From Dyadobacter sp. (GTDB lineage Bacteria; Bacteroidota; Bacteroidia; Cytophagales; Spirosomataceae), in the NCBI RefSeq assembly GCF_017744695.1, contig NZ_JAGIAS010000009.1, forward strand, positions 1 to 64,000: 64,000 nt of DNA. Reading direction: 5' to 3'. The translations under genes were made by a program, and so were the position numbers. Under the pieces are notes generated by a model that was not told the DNA's origin, searched no databases, and worked only from the letters and a program-made list of their open reading frames with translations. Position 1 is the stretch's first letter. Every line of letters starts with the position of its first letter. This document shows, one piece after another, positions 34,160 through 42,944 of this stretch.

Positions 34160-35872
34160 TTACGCATTAGTGTTTTCTTCCATGCGTGTTTCATGCTGCG
34201 GCCAGACCTTTTCGATCAGCCCCGCGAAGATGATCACCAGCACGCAGCCGATCAGGTTCAGCCAGAGAAATGCGGTAAGGTCGATCACGTAGCTGACGAC
34301 CACGAATATTTCCCCGATAATGCTTCCCCAGAAAACCGCGCGGCTGCCGATATTTTTGAAATAGAATGCGACCAGGAATATACCCAGTATTGTCCCGTAA
34401 AACAGCGAGCCCAGGATATTGACCGCCTCGATCATACTTCCCAGCCGTGAAGCATATTGCGCGACGGCAATACAGAACACACCCCAGAAAAACGTCGCCC
34501 AACGCGAGGCGGCTACGTAATTGCGGCCGTTCTCGTCCTTGCGGACAATCCGTTTATAAATATCGACAATCGTGCAGGAAGCCAGCGAGTTATAGGCCGC
34601 AGCTACCGAACCCATCGACGCCAGAAGTATCACCGCAATCAGCAGCCCCACCATCCCCGCAGGGAGGTAGTCGATCACAAAGCGCAGGAAAATGTAGTTC
34701 ACATCGTTGGTATCGCCGCCATTAGCTTTCGAGAGCACAGCTGCGGCCTCTTTACGCACATCCTTTACTTTGCCTTCCAGACCTGCCAGAACACTGCGGG
34801 ACGCCGCAATCGCTTGCTGATCATCCTTGCGAATCGCCTCTGTAAGCGCCATTACCTCGGGGCGTTTCACCGCCTGGATTTGCTCATGCTGCTTTTCCAA
34901 CGCCGCATATTCAGTAGCGTAAGGGCTGGATTTGACGCGGTCGACGGCCGTCTGGTTGAAAAATAGCGGTGGTGTGGTGAACTGGTAGAATGCGAACACA
35001 AGTACGCCAACCAAAAGGATCAGGAATTGCATCGGAATTTTCAGCAGGCCATTCATTGCAAGTCCGAGCTTGCTTTGGCCTTGTGAGCTGCCGGTCAAAA
35101 AGCGGCCGACCTGCGATTGGTCCGTGCCAAAATAGGAGAGCTGCAAAAAGAACCCGCCAATCAGTCCCGACCAGACATTATACCTGTTATTCAAATCGAA
35201 TGTAAAATCGATCAGATTGACTTTGCCCATCTTGCCTGCCACATGCAAAGCGTCGGTAAAAGACACTTGTTCGGGCAGGAACTTTACCACCATCACGCCC
35301 GCTACGACCATACCGATCGTGATAATGCCCATTTGCTGCAAATGCGTATGTGAAACGGCCCGCGATCCGCCCAACGTCGTATACAGGATCACTACTCCGC
35401 CGGAAATGATGTTTGTCCAGGTAATGTCCCAGCCCAGAATGGCCGAAAGGATCAGCGAGGGGGCATAAATGGAAAGTCCGGTGGATAAACCGCGCTGCAA
35501 AAGGAATAAAAATGCGGTTAATGCTCGCGTGCGCAGGTCAAAACGGCCTTCGAGGAATTCGTAGGCGGTGAATATTTTGAGCTTGCCGAATTTGGGAACA
35601 AAAGTCACGCACAATACCACCATTGCAAGCGGCAAGCCGAAGTAGAACTGGACGAAACGCATACCGTCGGTATAGGCTTGCCCGGGAGCGGAAAGGAAGG
35701 TGATCGCGCTGGCCTGGGTAGCCATCAGCGACAATGTCACATGGTACCAGGGCATGGATTGGCCGGCAAGCAGGAACGAATCCATCGTGTGCTTCTCACG
35801 GCTGCGGTAGATCCCGTAAAGTACTACAAATAGGAGGGTAAGCGAAAGAACAATCCAGTCGAGTGTGCTCAT
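34160..35872 (-). CDS. Sodium:solute symporter (SSS family)
   Basis: A 570-residue inner-membrane transporter with about 13 helices. Landmarks of the SSS family are DSFLLAGQSMPWYHVTLSLMATQASAITFL near the start, the GGxxAV-like stretch LGGSRAVSHTHLQQ, and DQSQVGRFLTGSSQGQSKLG near residue 255. Residues about 310-375 are a charged, helical insertion (VDRVKSSPYATEY to AAAVLSKANGG) between membrane segments, seen in a subset of members. The solute is not evident; the divergent rhamnosidase genes suggest a sugar. It overlaps a small membrane-protein gene upstream by four bases. Confidence 0.9.
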   Translation of the reverse strand: MSTLDWIVLSLTLLFVVLYGIYRSREKHTMDSFLLAGQSMPWYHVTLSLMATQASAITFLSAPGQAYTDGMRFVQFYFGLPLAMVVLCVTFVPKFGKLKIFTAYEFLEGRFDLRTRALTAFLFLLQRGLSTGLSIYAPSLILSAILGWDITWTNIISGGVVILYTTLGGSRAVSHTHLQQMGIITIGMVVAGVMVVKFLPEQVSFTDALHVAGKMGKVNLIDFTFDLNNRYNVWSGLIGGFFLQLSYFGTDQSQVGRFLTGSSQGQSKLGLAMNGLLKIPMQFLILLVGVLVFAFYQFTTPPLFFNQTAVDRVKSSPYATEYAALEKQHEQIQAVKRPEVMALTEAIRKDDQQAIAASRSVLAGLEGKVKDVRKEAAAVLSKANGGDTNDVNYIFLRFVIDYLPAGMVGLLIAVILLASMGSVAAAYNSLASCTIVDIYKRIVRKDENGRNYVAASRWATFFWGVFCIAVAQYASRLGSMIEAVNILGSLFYGTILGIFLVAFYFKNIGSRAVFWGSIIGEIFVVVSYVIDLTAFLWLNLIGCVLVIIFAGLIEKVWPQHETRMEENTNA

Positions 35873-36012
35873 TGAAAACGGGTCATAAATAAATAGAAGA
35901 GGACAATTTGCAATGCGAGCATGCCGATCAGCAGAATGTACAGCTGTTTCCAGCTATTGACAAATGGGGGCAGCCCGTCGCGGTCCTGCGAGCTATTTTC
36001 TTTTATGATCAT
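35869..36012 (-). CDS. 47-residue single-span membrane protein, possible symporter accessory
   Basis: A small gene whose TGA stop overlaps the symporter ATG (ATGA). The product has a hydrophilic start (MIIKENSSQDRDGLPPF) and one membrane span (QLYILLIGMLALQIVLFYLF). The open frame reaches to 36099, but the ATG at 36012 lies well behind the predicted -7 element, and the extra N-terminal part looks random. Small helpers precede several SSS transporters (for example DUF485 proteins before acetate permease, YhdT before PanF), so an accessory role is plausible. No family match is claimed. Confidence 0.65.
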   Translation of the reverse strand: MIIKENSSQDRDGLPPFVNSWKQLYILLIGMLALQIVLFYLFMTRFQ

Positions 36013-36065
36013 CGTTCGGGTCGAAAGGTTTAGTACGGAAAAATGGCCGGGTATTGTACCACAAG

Positions 36066-36073
36066 CAAAAGTA
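36066..36073 (-). promoter_or_regulatory. Predicted -7 element of the symporter operon
   Basis: Minus strand TACTTTTG at 36073-36066 fits TAnnTTTG and lies about 54 bases before the ATG at 36012. The -33 region has no clear TTTG, as expected if an activator is needed. Confidence 0.45.
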
Positions 36074-36107
36074 GAACGGTTTTGACATACTTTTAGCATG
36101 TAAAAAT

Positions 36108-36124
36108 GTTAACGAAGCGTTAAC
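36108..36124. promoter_or_regulatory. Palindrome GTTAACG-AAG-CGTTAAC, candidate operator
   Basis: A perfect inverted repeat with seven-base arms in the divergent region between the symporter operon and the rhamnosidase genes, about 35 bases upstream of the minus-strand -7 element. A second palindrome, CTAGT-TG-ACTAG, lies at 36166-36177. Both are positioned for a regulator acting on the two divergent units. No regulator gene is adjacent. Confidence 0.5.
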
Positions 36125-36235
36125 GGTACCTCTATCCGTCAACTGGCCGGACAGGACAGAACAGGCTAGTTGACTAGTTAATAATTATTTATTTTCCCGC
36201 AATATTCCAATCCTGAACACCAAAACGATCTACTT

Positions 36236-37993
36236 GTGAAAAACTACCTGGCCTTCCTTTTACTTTTTCTAGCAGTACTTGCCGGCAGAGCAGCCGCGCA
36301 GGACCTTCCTCCGGCTTTCGATAACAGTTATGATGCCCAGAGGGATTCAAGGATCAGGCAGTATCTTTCTCCCAAACGCATTGTGTGGATGTCCGACCGC
36401 AGTGGGGCCAGTGTGGCAGACCCTACCAATTTGCTCAGGAAGGGTACCGGCCAGGCGGATCTGGTTCACAGAAACTTCGCGAAGCTGGTCAGCAAAGAGG
36501 GGGAAACGCCGGGGATATTGTTTGATTTTGGCAAAGAAATACAAGGAGGCATTCAGATCGTCACCGACCAGCCTGCGGACCAGAAACCGATCCGTATCCG
36601 CATTCGCCTGGGTGAGTCGGTCAGCGAGGCCATGTCCGATATCGATACGATTCACGGTGCGACCAACGACCATGCGATGCGCGATTTTACGATTCAGGTG
36701 CCGTGGCTCGGTGTAATGCAGGTAGGCAACTCGGGTTTCCGCTTTGCCCGGATCGACCTGGTGGATCCGGGTCGCGAGCTGCAACTGAAAGAAGTCCGCG
36801 CTATTTTCGAGTACCGGGACATTCCCTACCTGGGCTCATTTAAAAGTAACGACCAGCGCCTGAACACAATCTGGAACACTGGCGCCTATACGGTGCATTT
36901 GAATATGCAGGAATACCTCTGGGACGGTATCAAGCGTGACCGCCTGGTGTGGGTGGGCGATATGCACCCCGAGGTGATGACGATCAATACTGTTTTTGGT
37001 CAGAATGAAGTAGTGGCCAGAAGCCTTGATCAGGCCCGGGACATTACGCCGCTGCCGGGCTGGATGAATGGCATTAGCGCCTATTCGATGTGGTGGGTGC
37101 TCATTCACCGGGATTTATACAAAAACCAGGGTGATCTGCAATACCTGCGCAAGCAGCAAAAATATCTTGTCGCGCTGCTGGACCAGCTCATGCAGAAAAC
37201 CAAAGACAATAAGGAGGATCTCGACGGAACGCGTTTCCTTGACTGGCCATCGAGCGAAAACCCGAAAGGCATTCACGCAGGTCTGCATGCGATGATGATC
37301 ATGACGCTCGAAGCGGGCGCCGAGCTATGCCAAATCCTGGACGAGCCCGCGCAAGCGGCGCGTTGCAAAACCATGGCGGCGCAGATGAAAATGTACGTCC
37401 CCGACGCCAACGGTTCCAAGCAAGCCGCCGCGCTGATGGCCCTGGCTGGGCTGATGCCTGCCGAAAAGGCCAATGCAGAGGTGATCGCCGTGGGCGATTG
37501 CGAGCGTTTTTCGACATTCTATGGCTATTATATGTTGCAGGCCAAGGCCAAAGCGAAGGACTATACCGGCGCGCTGAACTGCATCCGCAATTATTGGGGC
37601 GGCATGCTCGACATGGGCGCTACCACCTTTTGGGAGGATTTCGATCTGGCCTGGACCAAAAACGCCGCACCGATCGATGAGCTTGTGCCGGATGGGAAAG
37701 ACGACATTCACGGGGATTTTGGCGCCTATTGCTACAAAAAGCTTCGCCACAGCCTCTGCCACGGCTGGGCCTCAGGGCCTACTTCCTGGCTTTCCGAGCA
37801 TGTGCTGGGGGTGAGCATCGTCGAAGCGGGCTGCAAAACCATCCGCATTCAGCCTAACCTGGGCGATTTGCAATGGGTAGAAGGGACTTACCCGACACCG
37901 CTGGGCGTGGTGAAAATCCGCCATGAAAAACAGGCTGATGGCACTGTCAAGTCCAAAATTGATGCACCGAAGGGTGTGAAAGTGCTGCGTTAA
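36236..37993 (+). CDS. Secreted alpha-L-rhamnosidase-like (GH78-related) glycosidase
   Basis: A 585-residue exported protein (signal FLLLFLAVLAGRAAAQ; GTG start at 36236). It resembles GH78 and related (alpha/alpha)6-barrel enzymes. RDRLVWVGDMHPE near residue 234 corresponds to the RDERxGWTGD motif holding an acidic catalytic residue, and TTFWEDFD near 462 to the TTIWERWD motif. SLCHGWASGPTSWLSEHVLGV follows near 500. The N-terminal 220 residues are beta-rich. It is shorter than canonical GH78 enzymes and may differ in specificity. The second rhamnosidase starts 19 bases downstream, so both are co-expressed. Confidence 0.75.
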   Translation: MKNYLAFLLLFLAVLAGRAAAQDLPPAFDNSYDAQRDSRIRQYLSPKRIVWMSDRSGASVADPTNLLRKGTGQADLVHRNFAKLVSKEGETPGILFDFGKEIQGGIQIVTDQPADQKPIRIRIRLGESVSEAMSDIDTIHGATNDHAMRDFTIQVPWLGVMQVGNSGFRFARIDLVDPGRELQLKEVRAIFEYRDIPYLGSFKSNDQRLNTIWNTGAYTVHLNMQEYLWDGIKRDRLVWVGDMHPEVMTINTVFGQNEVVARSLDQARDITPLPGWMNGISAYSMWWVLIHRDLYKNQGDLQYLRKQQKYLVALLDQLMQKTKDNKEDLDGTRFLDWPSSENPKGIHAGLHAMMIMTLEAGAELCQILDEPAQAARCKTMAAQMKMYVPDANGSKQAAALMALAGLMPAEKANAEVIAVGDCERFSTFYGYYMLQAKAKAKDYTGALNCIRNYWGGMLDMGATTFWEDFDLAWTKNAAPIDELVPDGKDDIHGDFGAYCYKKLRHSLCHGWASGPTSWLSEHVLGVSIVEAGCKTIRIQPNLGDLQWVEGTYPTPLGVVKIRHEKQADGTVKSKIDAPKGVKVLR

Positions 37994-38012
37994 GATTTAA
38001 TTCGCTTTTTTT

Positions 38013-40853
38013 ATGAAAAAAAATATGCTCTCAGCTATGCTGGTATTAGGTACCCTTATGGCAAGCGCAAAGGGGCTGGTGCCTGGCTACCTTCGCTGCG
38101 AATACAAAGAATCACCGGTGACAGATGCCCTTCGCCCACGCCTGAGCTGGGAGCTGTCAGCGGTTGAAAACAATCAGGTGCAGACAGCCTATCAGATCCT
38201 GGTTGCTTCCTCAATCGAAAAACTTACCGAGAAGGATGCTGATTTGTGGAATTCAGGAAAGACAGCCGGCAGGAGCACTGCGCAGGTCGAGTATGCGGGA
38301 AAACCACTCGCGTCGCGCAAGGTTTGCTATTGGAAGGTCAGGAGCTGGGACAAAAATGGTCTAGCAGGAGAATGGAGTAAGCCGTCGCAATGGGAGATGG
38401 GGTTGCTTGGTAAATCGGAGTGGAAAGGGCAATGGATTGGGCTAGACCTGGACCGTTTGGGCAGGGGTAAAGTGTATCATCTGCCACCTGCTCCATACCT
38501 GAGAAAGGAGGTAACGATCCGTAATGGGATTAAGAAAGCACGGCTATATGTTACGGCACTGGGCCTGTATGAGTTTACTATTAATGGAAAAAAAGCGGGT
38601 GATGCGTTTCTGACTCCCGGCTGGACGGATTACGACAAGCGCGTCTACTATCAGACCTACGATGTGACTGCCGATTTGAAAGCCGGTAGAAACGCGCTGG
38701 CTTCGCAGTTATCCTACGGTTGGTATGCGGGTTATCTAGGCTATTCATTATTGGTCAAAAACCCGGTGGTACGCGCGTTTTACGGGAAGGTTCCTTCGCT
38801 GAAAGCGCAATTAGAAGTCGAGTATGCAGATGGGAAAACAGAAACTTTCGTGACTGACCAGACCTGGAAAGCCAACCAGGGAGCGCTACTTGAATCGGAT
38901 TTGCTCAATGGCGAAACTTATGATGCACGTTTGGAGCAAACCGGATGGAACATGGCTGGTTTTGATGACTCCCGATGGAAGAACCCCCAGGTATTTGCAG
39001 ATAAAGTGGAGCGTGAAATTCAGGTCTATCCCGGCCCGCCGGTGAAAATCACCCAGACGCTGCAAGTCGTGAGCCGGAAAGACCGCGGGAATGGCGCTTA
39101 CATTTTTGATATGGGGCAGAACTACGCGGGCATTGTCAGGCTGCACGTAAAAGGCCGGGCCGGTGATACGGTTCGCCTGCGTTTTGGCGAAAAGCTTTAT
39201 CCCGATGGCCGGTTGATGACCGAAAACCTGAGAATGGCCCGGGCTACTGATACCTACATATTAAAAGGGGATCCTGCGGATGAGACCTGGGAGCCCAAGT
39301 TTACATTCCACGGATTTCAGTATGTCGAGGTGACAGGGCTCAGAGAAGCGCCCACAGACCAAACGCTACTGGGATTGGTCATCGGCTCGGACACGCCGAA
39401 AGTCGGAACATTCCAGACCGACAATGCGATGGTCAACCAGCTTTACAGCAATATCGATTGGACGCAGCGGGCCAATTATGTGGATATCCCTACCGATTGC
39501 CCGCAGCGCGATGAGCGTATAGGCTGGACGGGCGATGCGCAGGTGTACGTGAAATCAGCGACATTCAATCGGGATGTGGCCTCGTTTTTCACCAAATGGG
39601 TGGTCGATCTGAATGACGGGCAATATGAAAATGGCGCCTATCCGCTCTACGCGCCGCGTCCGAACCTGCGCAAAACCGATACTTTCTCCCCGGGCTGGAT
39701 GGAGGCGGGCATTATCTGTCCGTACCAGATTTACCAGACCTACGGCGATACCCGCATGATCCGCAATGGCTGGGCCGATATGGTGCAGTTCATGGATTTT
39801 CTTGACGTAAGAAGCAAGGGCGCCTATCTTTTTAAAGAGAATGCATTTGCCGATATCAATCCGAAAGGCGGCTTTGGGGATTGGCTCTCATTTGGCAAGA
39901 AAACCCCGCCGGATATGCTCGCCTCTTTTTACTACGCCTATTGCGCGGATCTGATGGCCGAAATGGCGGCAGCGATCGGGAATGCAAAAGATCAGCAGCG
40001 GTTTGCCGAAACGGGAAGGAAAGTACGGGACGCGATCCGCGGGCATTATGTGGATCAACAGGGGCGTTTCAAATGCGACCAGAAGGCTTATGGCAATGGA
40101 GCAGGTTATGTCGACGGTTCCCTGGGTTTTACAGGGCATACCCAGACAGCTTACGCTAATGCTATTTACATGGATATTATCGCCCCGGCGGACCGCACCA
40201 AAGCGGGAACCTATCTTACGGAGCTATTGAAAGAGAATGGTGATAAGCTCGGTACGGGTTTTCTGGGCGCCAAGCCGCTGCTTCCAGCGCTTTCGGCCAC
40301 GGGCCATTCGGATCTTGCCTATAAATTATTTCTGAGCAAAGCATTCCCATCCTGGGGATTTGAGGTTGAAAATGGCTCTACAACTATTTGGGAGCGGTGG
40401 GATAGCTTCACCAAAGAGGACGGCTTTAAATACAATGCGGCCATGAACTCGTTCAGTCATTACGCGTTCGGAGCCGTGTGCGAATGGATGTTTGGCAATG
40501 CGGCAGGGATTGTGATGACCAAACCCGGATTCGAGACGTTTGATATCCGCCCCGAAATCGCGCCCGATAGTATGGGGAGGGATGGGATCAATCATTTAAA
40601 AGCTTCGCTGCGCACAATTAATGGCATCATCGCCTCCGAATGGAACAAGGCTGACGGTAAACTGACCATGAAGGTGACAGTGCCTGTGAACACGCTCGCG
40701 CATATATATGTACCCGCAGGCGAGAATACGCAGCTGCTCGTGAATGGAAAGCAGCTATCCTCCTCCGCGCCGGTAAAAAACCTTGGGAGAAGAGATAGCT
40801 GCACGGTTGTCGAGGCTGGCTCGGGCAGTTATGAATTTACGGTGGAAAGGTGA
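38013..40853 (+). CDS. Alpha-L-rhamnosidase, GH78 family
   Basis: A 946-residue exported glycosidase with signal peptide (LSAMLVLGTLMASAKG). Domains in order: N-terminal fibronectin-like strand domain (LRCEYKESPVTDALRPRLSWEL), a GH78 N-terminal beta-sandwich (about 150-330), a concanavalin-like domain (330-460), the (alpha/alpha)6 catalytic barrel with CPQRDERIGWTGDAQV near residue 495 and TTIWERWDS near 789, and a C-terminal beta-domain ending VEAGSGSYEFTVER. It hydrolyses terminal alpha-L-rhamnose from plant or bacterial glycans. It is in tandem with the shorter enzyme and converges on the rhamnose biosynthesis gene rfbD. Confidence 0.93.
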   Translation: MKKNMLSAMLVLGTLMASAKGLVPGYLRCEYKESPVTDALRPRLSWELSAVENNQVQTAYQILVASSIEKLTEKDADLWNSGKTAGRSTAQVEYAGKPLASRKVCYWKVRSWDKNGLAGEWSKPSQWEMGLLGKSEWKGQWIGLDLDRLGRGKVYHLPPAPYLRKEVTIRNGIKKARLYVTALGLYEFTINGKKAGDAFLTPGWTDYDKRVYYQTYDVTADLKAGRNALASQLSYGWYAGYLGYSLLVKNPVVRAFYGKVPSLKAQLEVEYADGKTETFVTDQTWKANQGALLESDLLNGETYDARLEQTGWNMAGFDDSRWKNPQVFADKVEREIQVYPGPPVKITQTLQVVSRKDRGNGAYIFDMGQNYAGIVRLHVKGRAGDTVRLRFGEKLYPDGRLMTENLRMARATDTYILKGDPADETWEPKFTFHGFQYVEVTGLREAPTDQTLLGLVIGSDTPKVGTFQTDNAMVNQLYSNIDWTQRANYVDIPTDCPQRDERIGWTGDAQVYVKSATFNRDVASFFTKWVVDLNDGQYENGAYPLYAPRPNLRKTDTFSPGWMEAGIICPYQIYQTYGDTRMIRNGWADMVQFMDFLDVRSKGAYLFKENAFADINPKGGFGDWLSFGKKTPPDMLASFYYAYCADLMAEMAAAIGNAKDQQRFAETGRKVRDAIRGHYVDQQGRFKCDQKAYGNGAGYVDGSLGFTGHTQTAYANAIYMDIIAPADRTKAGTYLTELLKENGDKLGTGFLGAKPLLPALSATGHSDLAYKLFLSKAFPSWGFEVENGSTTIWERWDSFTKEDGFKYNAAMNSFSHYAFGAVCEWMFGNAAGIVMTKPGFETFDIRPEIAPDSMGRDGINHLKASLRTINGIIASEWNKADGKLTMKVTVPVNTLAHIYVPAGENTQLLVNGKQLSSSAPVKNLGRRDSCTVVEAGSGSYEFTVER

Positions 40854-40867
40854 GCAACTAGCTCACC
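40849..40867. terminator. Hairpin formed by two convergent stop regions
   Basis: GGTGAGC at 40849-40855 pairs with GCTCACC at 40861-40867 around a five-base loop. The TGA of the rhamnosidase (40851-40853) and the TAG of rfbD (40858-40860) both lie inside it. No T-run follows, so termination strength is doubtful, but the layout is very compact. Confidence 0.5.
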
Positions 40868-41724
40868 GTTTCGTTTACCAACCGGTCGATACAAACGCCG
40901 AGACTGTCACGCCAGTAAGGAATGGCAATGCCAAAAGCGCTTTTGATTTTAGACTTGTCCATCACCGAATAGGCCGGGCGGACCGCGCGCGTGACATATT
41001 CCGAAGTTTTAACCGGATTGAGCTTCACGGTCGTTTCGCTCAGGTCAAAAACCGCTTTGGCGAAATCATACCACGAAGTAACGCCTTCATTGCTGTAATG
41101 GTAAATGCCGTAGGCCGTGCTGCCGGATTCGGTAATATCCAGGATCACATTGGCCAGATCGATCGCATAGGTAGGAGAGCCTATCTGGTCGATGATCACG
41201 CCCAATTGCTCGCGTTCGCGACCGAGGCGCAGCATGGTTTTGACAAAGTTGTTACCGAATTCGGAATACAACCAGCTGGTGCGGATGGTGAAATGCTCGG
41301 GCAAAATCTCGCTGATAGCCGATTCGCCTTCCAGCTTGGTTAGTCCGTATATATTTTCAGGCTCGGCCGGATCGGTTTCGGTGAGCAGTTTGGGAATATC
41401 GCCTTTGAAAACGAAGTCCGTCGAAATGTGGATCAGCGTTGCCTGGTGTTTTTTACATACTTCGGCGATATAAGCAGCGCCGTCGCGATTGACTTTCCGG
41501 CAAGTGTCCACGTCGTCCTCTGCCTTGTCGACAGCTGTGTATGCCGCGCAGTTAATGACGAACTGCGGTTTTTCAGCCGTAAAAAGCTTGTCGAGCAGAT
41601 CCTTGTCGAGGATGTTGGCGTTTTCTTCCGAAGGGAAGGAAATGTCGGTAATGTTACGTTCCGTTGAGTTTTTTTTAAGGCAGCTTCCCAGCTGACCTGA
41701 GGCTCCTAATACGACTATTCTCAT
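40858..41724 (-). CDS. rfbD: dTDP-4-dehydrorhamnose reductase
   Basis: A 288-residue short-chain-dehydrogenase-type enzyme that makes dTDP-L-rhamnose by NAD(P)H-dependent reduction of the 4-keto sugar. It has the nucleotide motif VVLGASGQLGSCLKK at the N-terminus, NCAAYTAVDKAEDD near residue 63, ISTDFVFKG near 100, and the YGLTKLEGE Tyr-Lys catalytic pair near 125. The start ATG at 41724 directly precedes the Rossmann motif; an upstream ATG at 41754 adds ten residues without homology. It stands apart from rfbA, rfbB and rfbC, which lie 3-6 kb away on the same strand. Confidence 0.92.
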   Translation of the reverse strand: MRIVVLGASGQLGSCLKKNSTERNITDISFPSEENANILDKDLLDKLFTAEKPQFVINCAAYTAVDKAEDDVDTCRKVNRDGAAYIAEVCKKHQATLIHISTDFVFKGDIPKLLTETDPAEPENIYGLTKLEGESAISEILPEHFTIRTSWLYSEFGNNFVKTMLRLGREREQLGVIIDQIGSPTYAIDLANVILDITESGSTAYGIYHYSNEGVTSWYDFAKAVFDLSETTVKLNPVKTSEYVTRAVRPAYSVMDKSKIKSAFGIAIPYWRDSLGVCIDRLVNETVS

Positions 41725-41783
41725 TGAGTATTTGTTCAAATGCGTTCTTTGCAAATTTAAAGAATGCCTCAGGGAAGCAGGTA

Positions 41784-42764
41784 TTATTTGTTGATTATTA
41801 TTTTTCGGGAAGTGGTTTTGCCCTTATCGTCTTGGATATTTACAAGATAGACGCCGGCGGGAAGACTGTTCACATCGATGCCACGCTCGTAGTTCCGGTT
41901 GACTGATATAATGCTCCGGCCGCTCATGTCGACAACTGACATTTGCTTAATGCTTTTGCTGTTGCGAACAAAAATCCTGTCGCGCGCCGGGTTGGGGTAT
42001 ACCGCTGTATGCATTTCGTCAAGCGAATTGTTCTGCGGTTTCAGTATTTCCGTACCATCTGATGAGACCAATGCGCTGTCGGCGCCCGGCGCCATTTCAC
42101 GTGTTGAGGAAAGATCCGCCCCGAATGTGTAAGCCAGGTAAGTGTTCGGAACAATGGCCGCGTTGGTCGTCATCGATCCAGCGCTAATGTAACTGGTACC
42201 GCCAAACAGCGACACCGGGTCTACTGTGGACGGGACTTTTACCCATTTGGAGCCATTCCAGCCGATGATATAAACCTTGCTCAGATTCCCGCTCGGCGCC
42301 AGTGTGGACATGCCGCTTTCCAGGTGCCATGATAGCGTGATTTTCGTAGCGGTTGCGCCGTTAATATCCCAATATTCCTGCGTTGAAATCTTGCCGACAT
42401 TGGCATCCTTGCTTGTGGCCGAAAACGGGGCACCGGTAGGAAGTGGGGGATAATTGCCCCCCTTATGGCTTGATGTAATGCCTATCGCCGGATTTGCTGA
42501 AAAATAGGCCCCGGTGGTGCCGTCTGCGCTGGCCGCAAAGGGACGGTATACGGAATTATCGCTGGTGGGAAAGACAAAGCGGTTACTACCGGTAACCTTC
42601 ACATAGCCATCGACCGTATTGGCGGTGACAACGGCAGTGCTGGGATAAGTAACTTTCCCGAATGCCAGGCGGTCGGTAAATATCCTCCGCCTTTGCGCAT
42701 GCAGGCTGTCCATTCCGGTCAGCAGCACGCATAAGAGTGCTAAAATACGTAAAACCCTTCTCAT
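41784..42764 (-). CDS. Secreted protein with type IX secretion C-terminal sorting domain
   Basis: A 326-residue exported protein with a signal peptide (LALLCVLLTGMDSLHAQ). The N-terminal 220 residues are beta-rich, Thr/Ser/Gly-rich and unrecognised, with GYVKVTGSNRFVFPTSD and YIIGWNGSKWVKV as landmarks. From about residue 250 comes a type A T9SS sorting domain (HTAVYPNPARDRIFVRN to TTSRKIIINK). It is a surface protein of unknown role. The gene lies between rfbD and the sugar-transferase gene and has an unusual palindrome-rich upstream region. It may be part of the polysaccharide surface layer, but this is position-based. Confidence 0.75.
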   Translation of the reverse strand: MRRVLRILALLCVLLTGMDSLHAQRRRIFTDRLAFGKVTYPSTAVVTANTVDGYVKVTGSNRFVFPTSDNSVYRPFAASADGTTGAYFSANPAIGITSSHKGGNYPPLPTGAPFSATSKDANVGKISTQEYWDINGATATKITLSWHLESGMSTLAPSGNLSKVYIIGWNGSKWVKVPSTVDPVSLFGGTSYISAGSMTTNAAIVPNTYLAYTFGADLSSTREMAPGADSALVSSDGTEILKPQNNSLDEMHTAVYPNPARDRIFVRNSKSIKQMSVVDMSGRSIISVNRNYERGIDVNSLPAGVYLVNIQDDKGKTTSRKIIINK

Positions 42765-42774
42765 CGTTTCTTTT

Positions 42775-42844
42775 ATAAATTCTATGTGTATATAACACTT
42801 TTTGTTACGTAAAAATAGAATTTATACTACACATAAAAAAGTGT
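42775..42844. promoter_or_regulatory. Overlapping inverted repeats upstream of the T9SS gene
   Basis: Three interleaved inverted-repeat pairs lie in a row: ATAAATTCTA 42775-42784 with TAGAATTTAT 42816-42825; ATGTGTA 42784-42790 with TACACAT 42828-42834; ACACTTTTT 42795-42803 with AAAAAGTGT 42836-42844. The central TTACGTAA is itself palindromic. Because the pairs come in order A-B-C-A'-B'-C', they cannot all form one simple hairpin. They begin 11 bases before the T9SS gene start. Confidence 0.6.
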
Positions 42845-42880
42845 GCCCTGCGAAAAGTGATGAAAGGGATTGTGTAGGAA

Positions 42881-42911
42881 GTACAAAAGGCACTCAAGGC
42901 GCCTTTTGTAG
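42881..42911 (-). terminator. Terminator after the sugar-transferase gene
   Basis: GTACAAAAGGC at 42881-42891 pairs with GCCTTTTGTA at 42901-42910 around a nine-base loop. It lies 34 bases beyond the stop of the sugar-transferase gene in the direction of transcription. Confidence 0.8.
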
Positions 42912-42944
42912 TGCATTAATGTTGTGGATACTGTAAGATAAATG

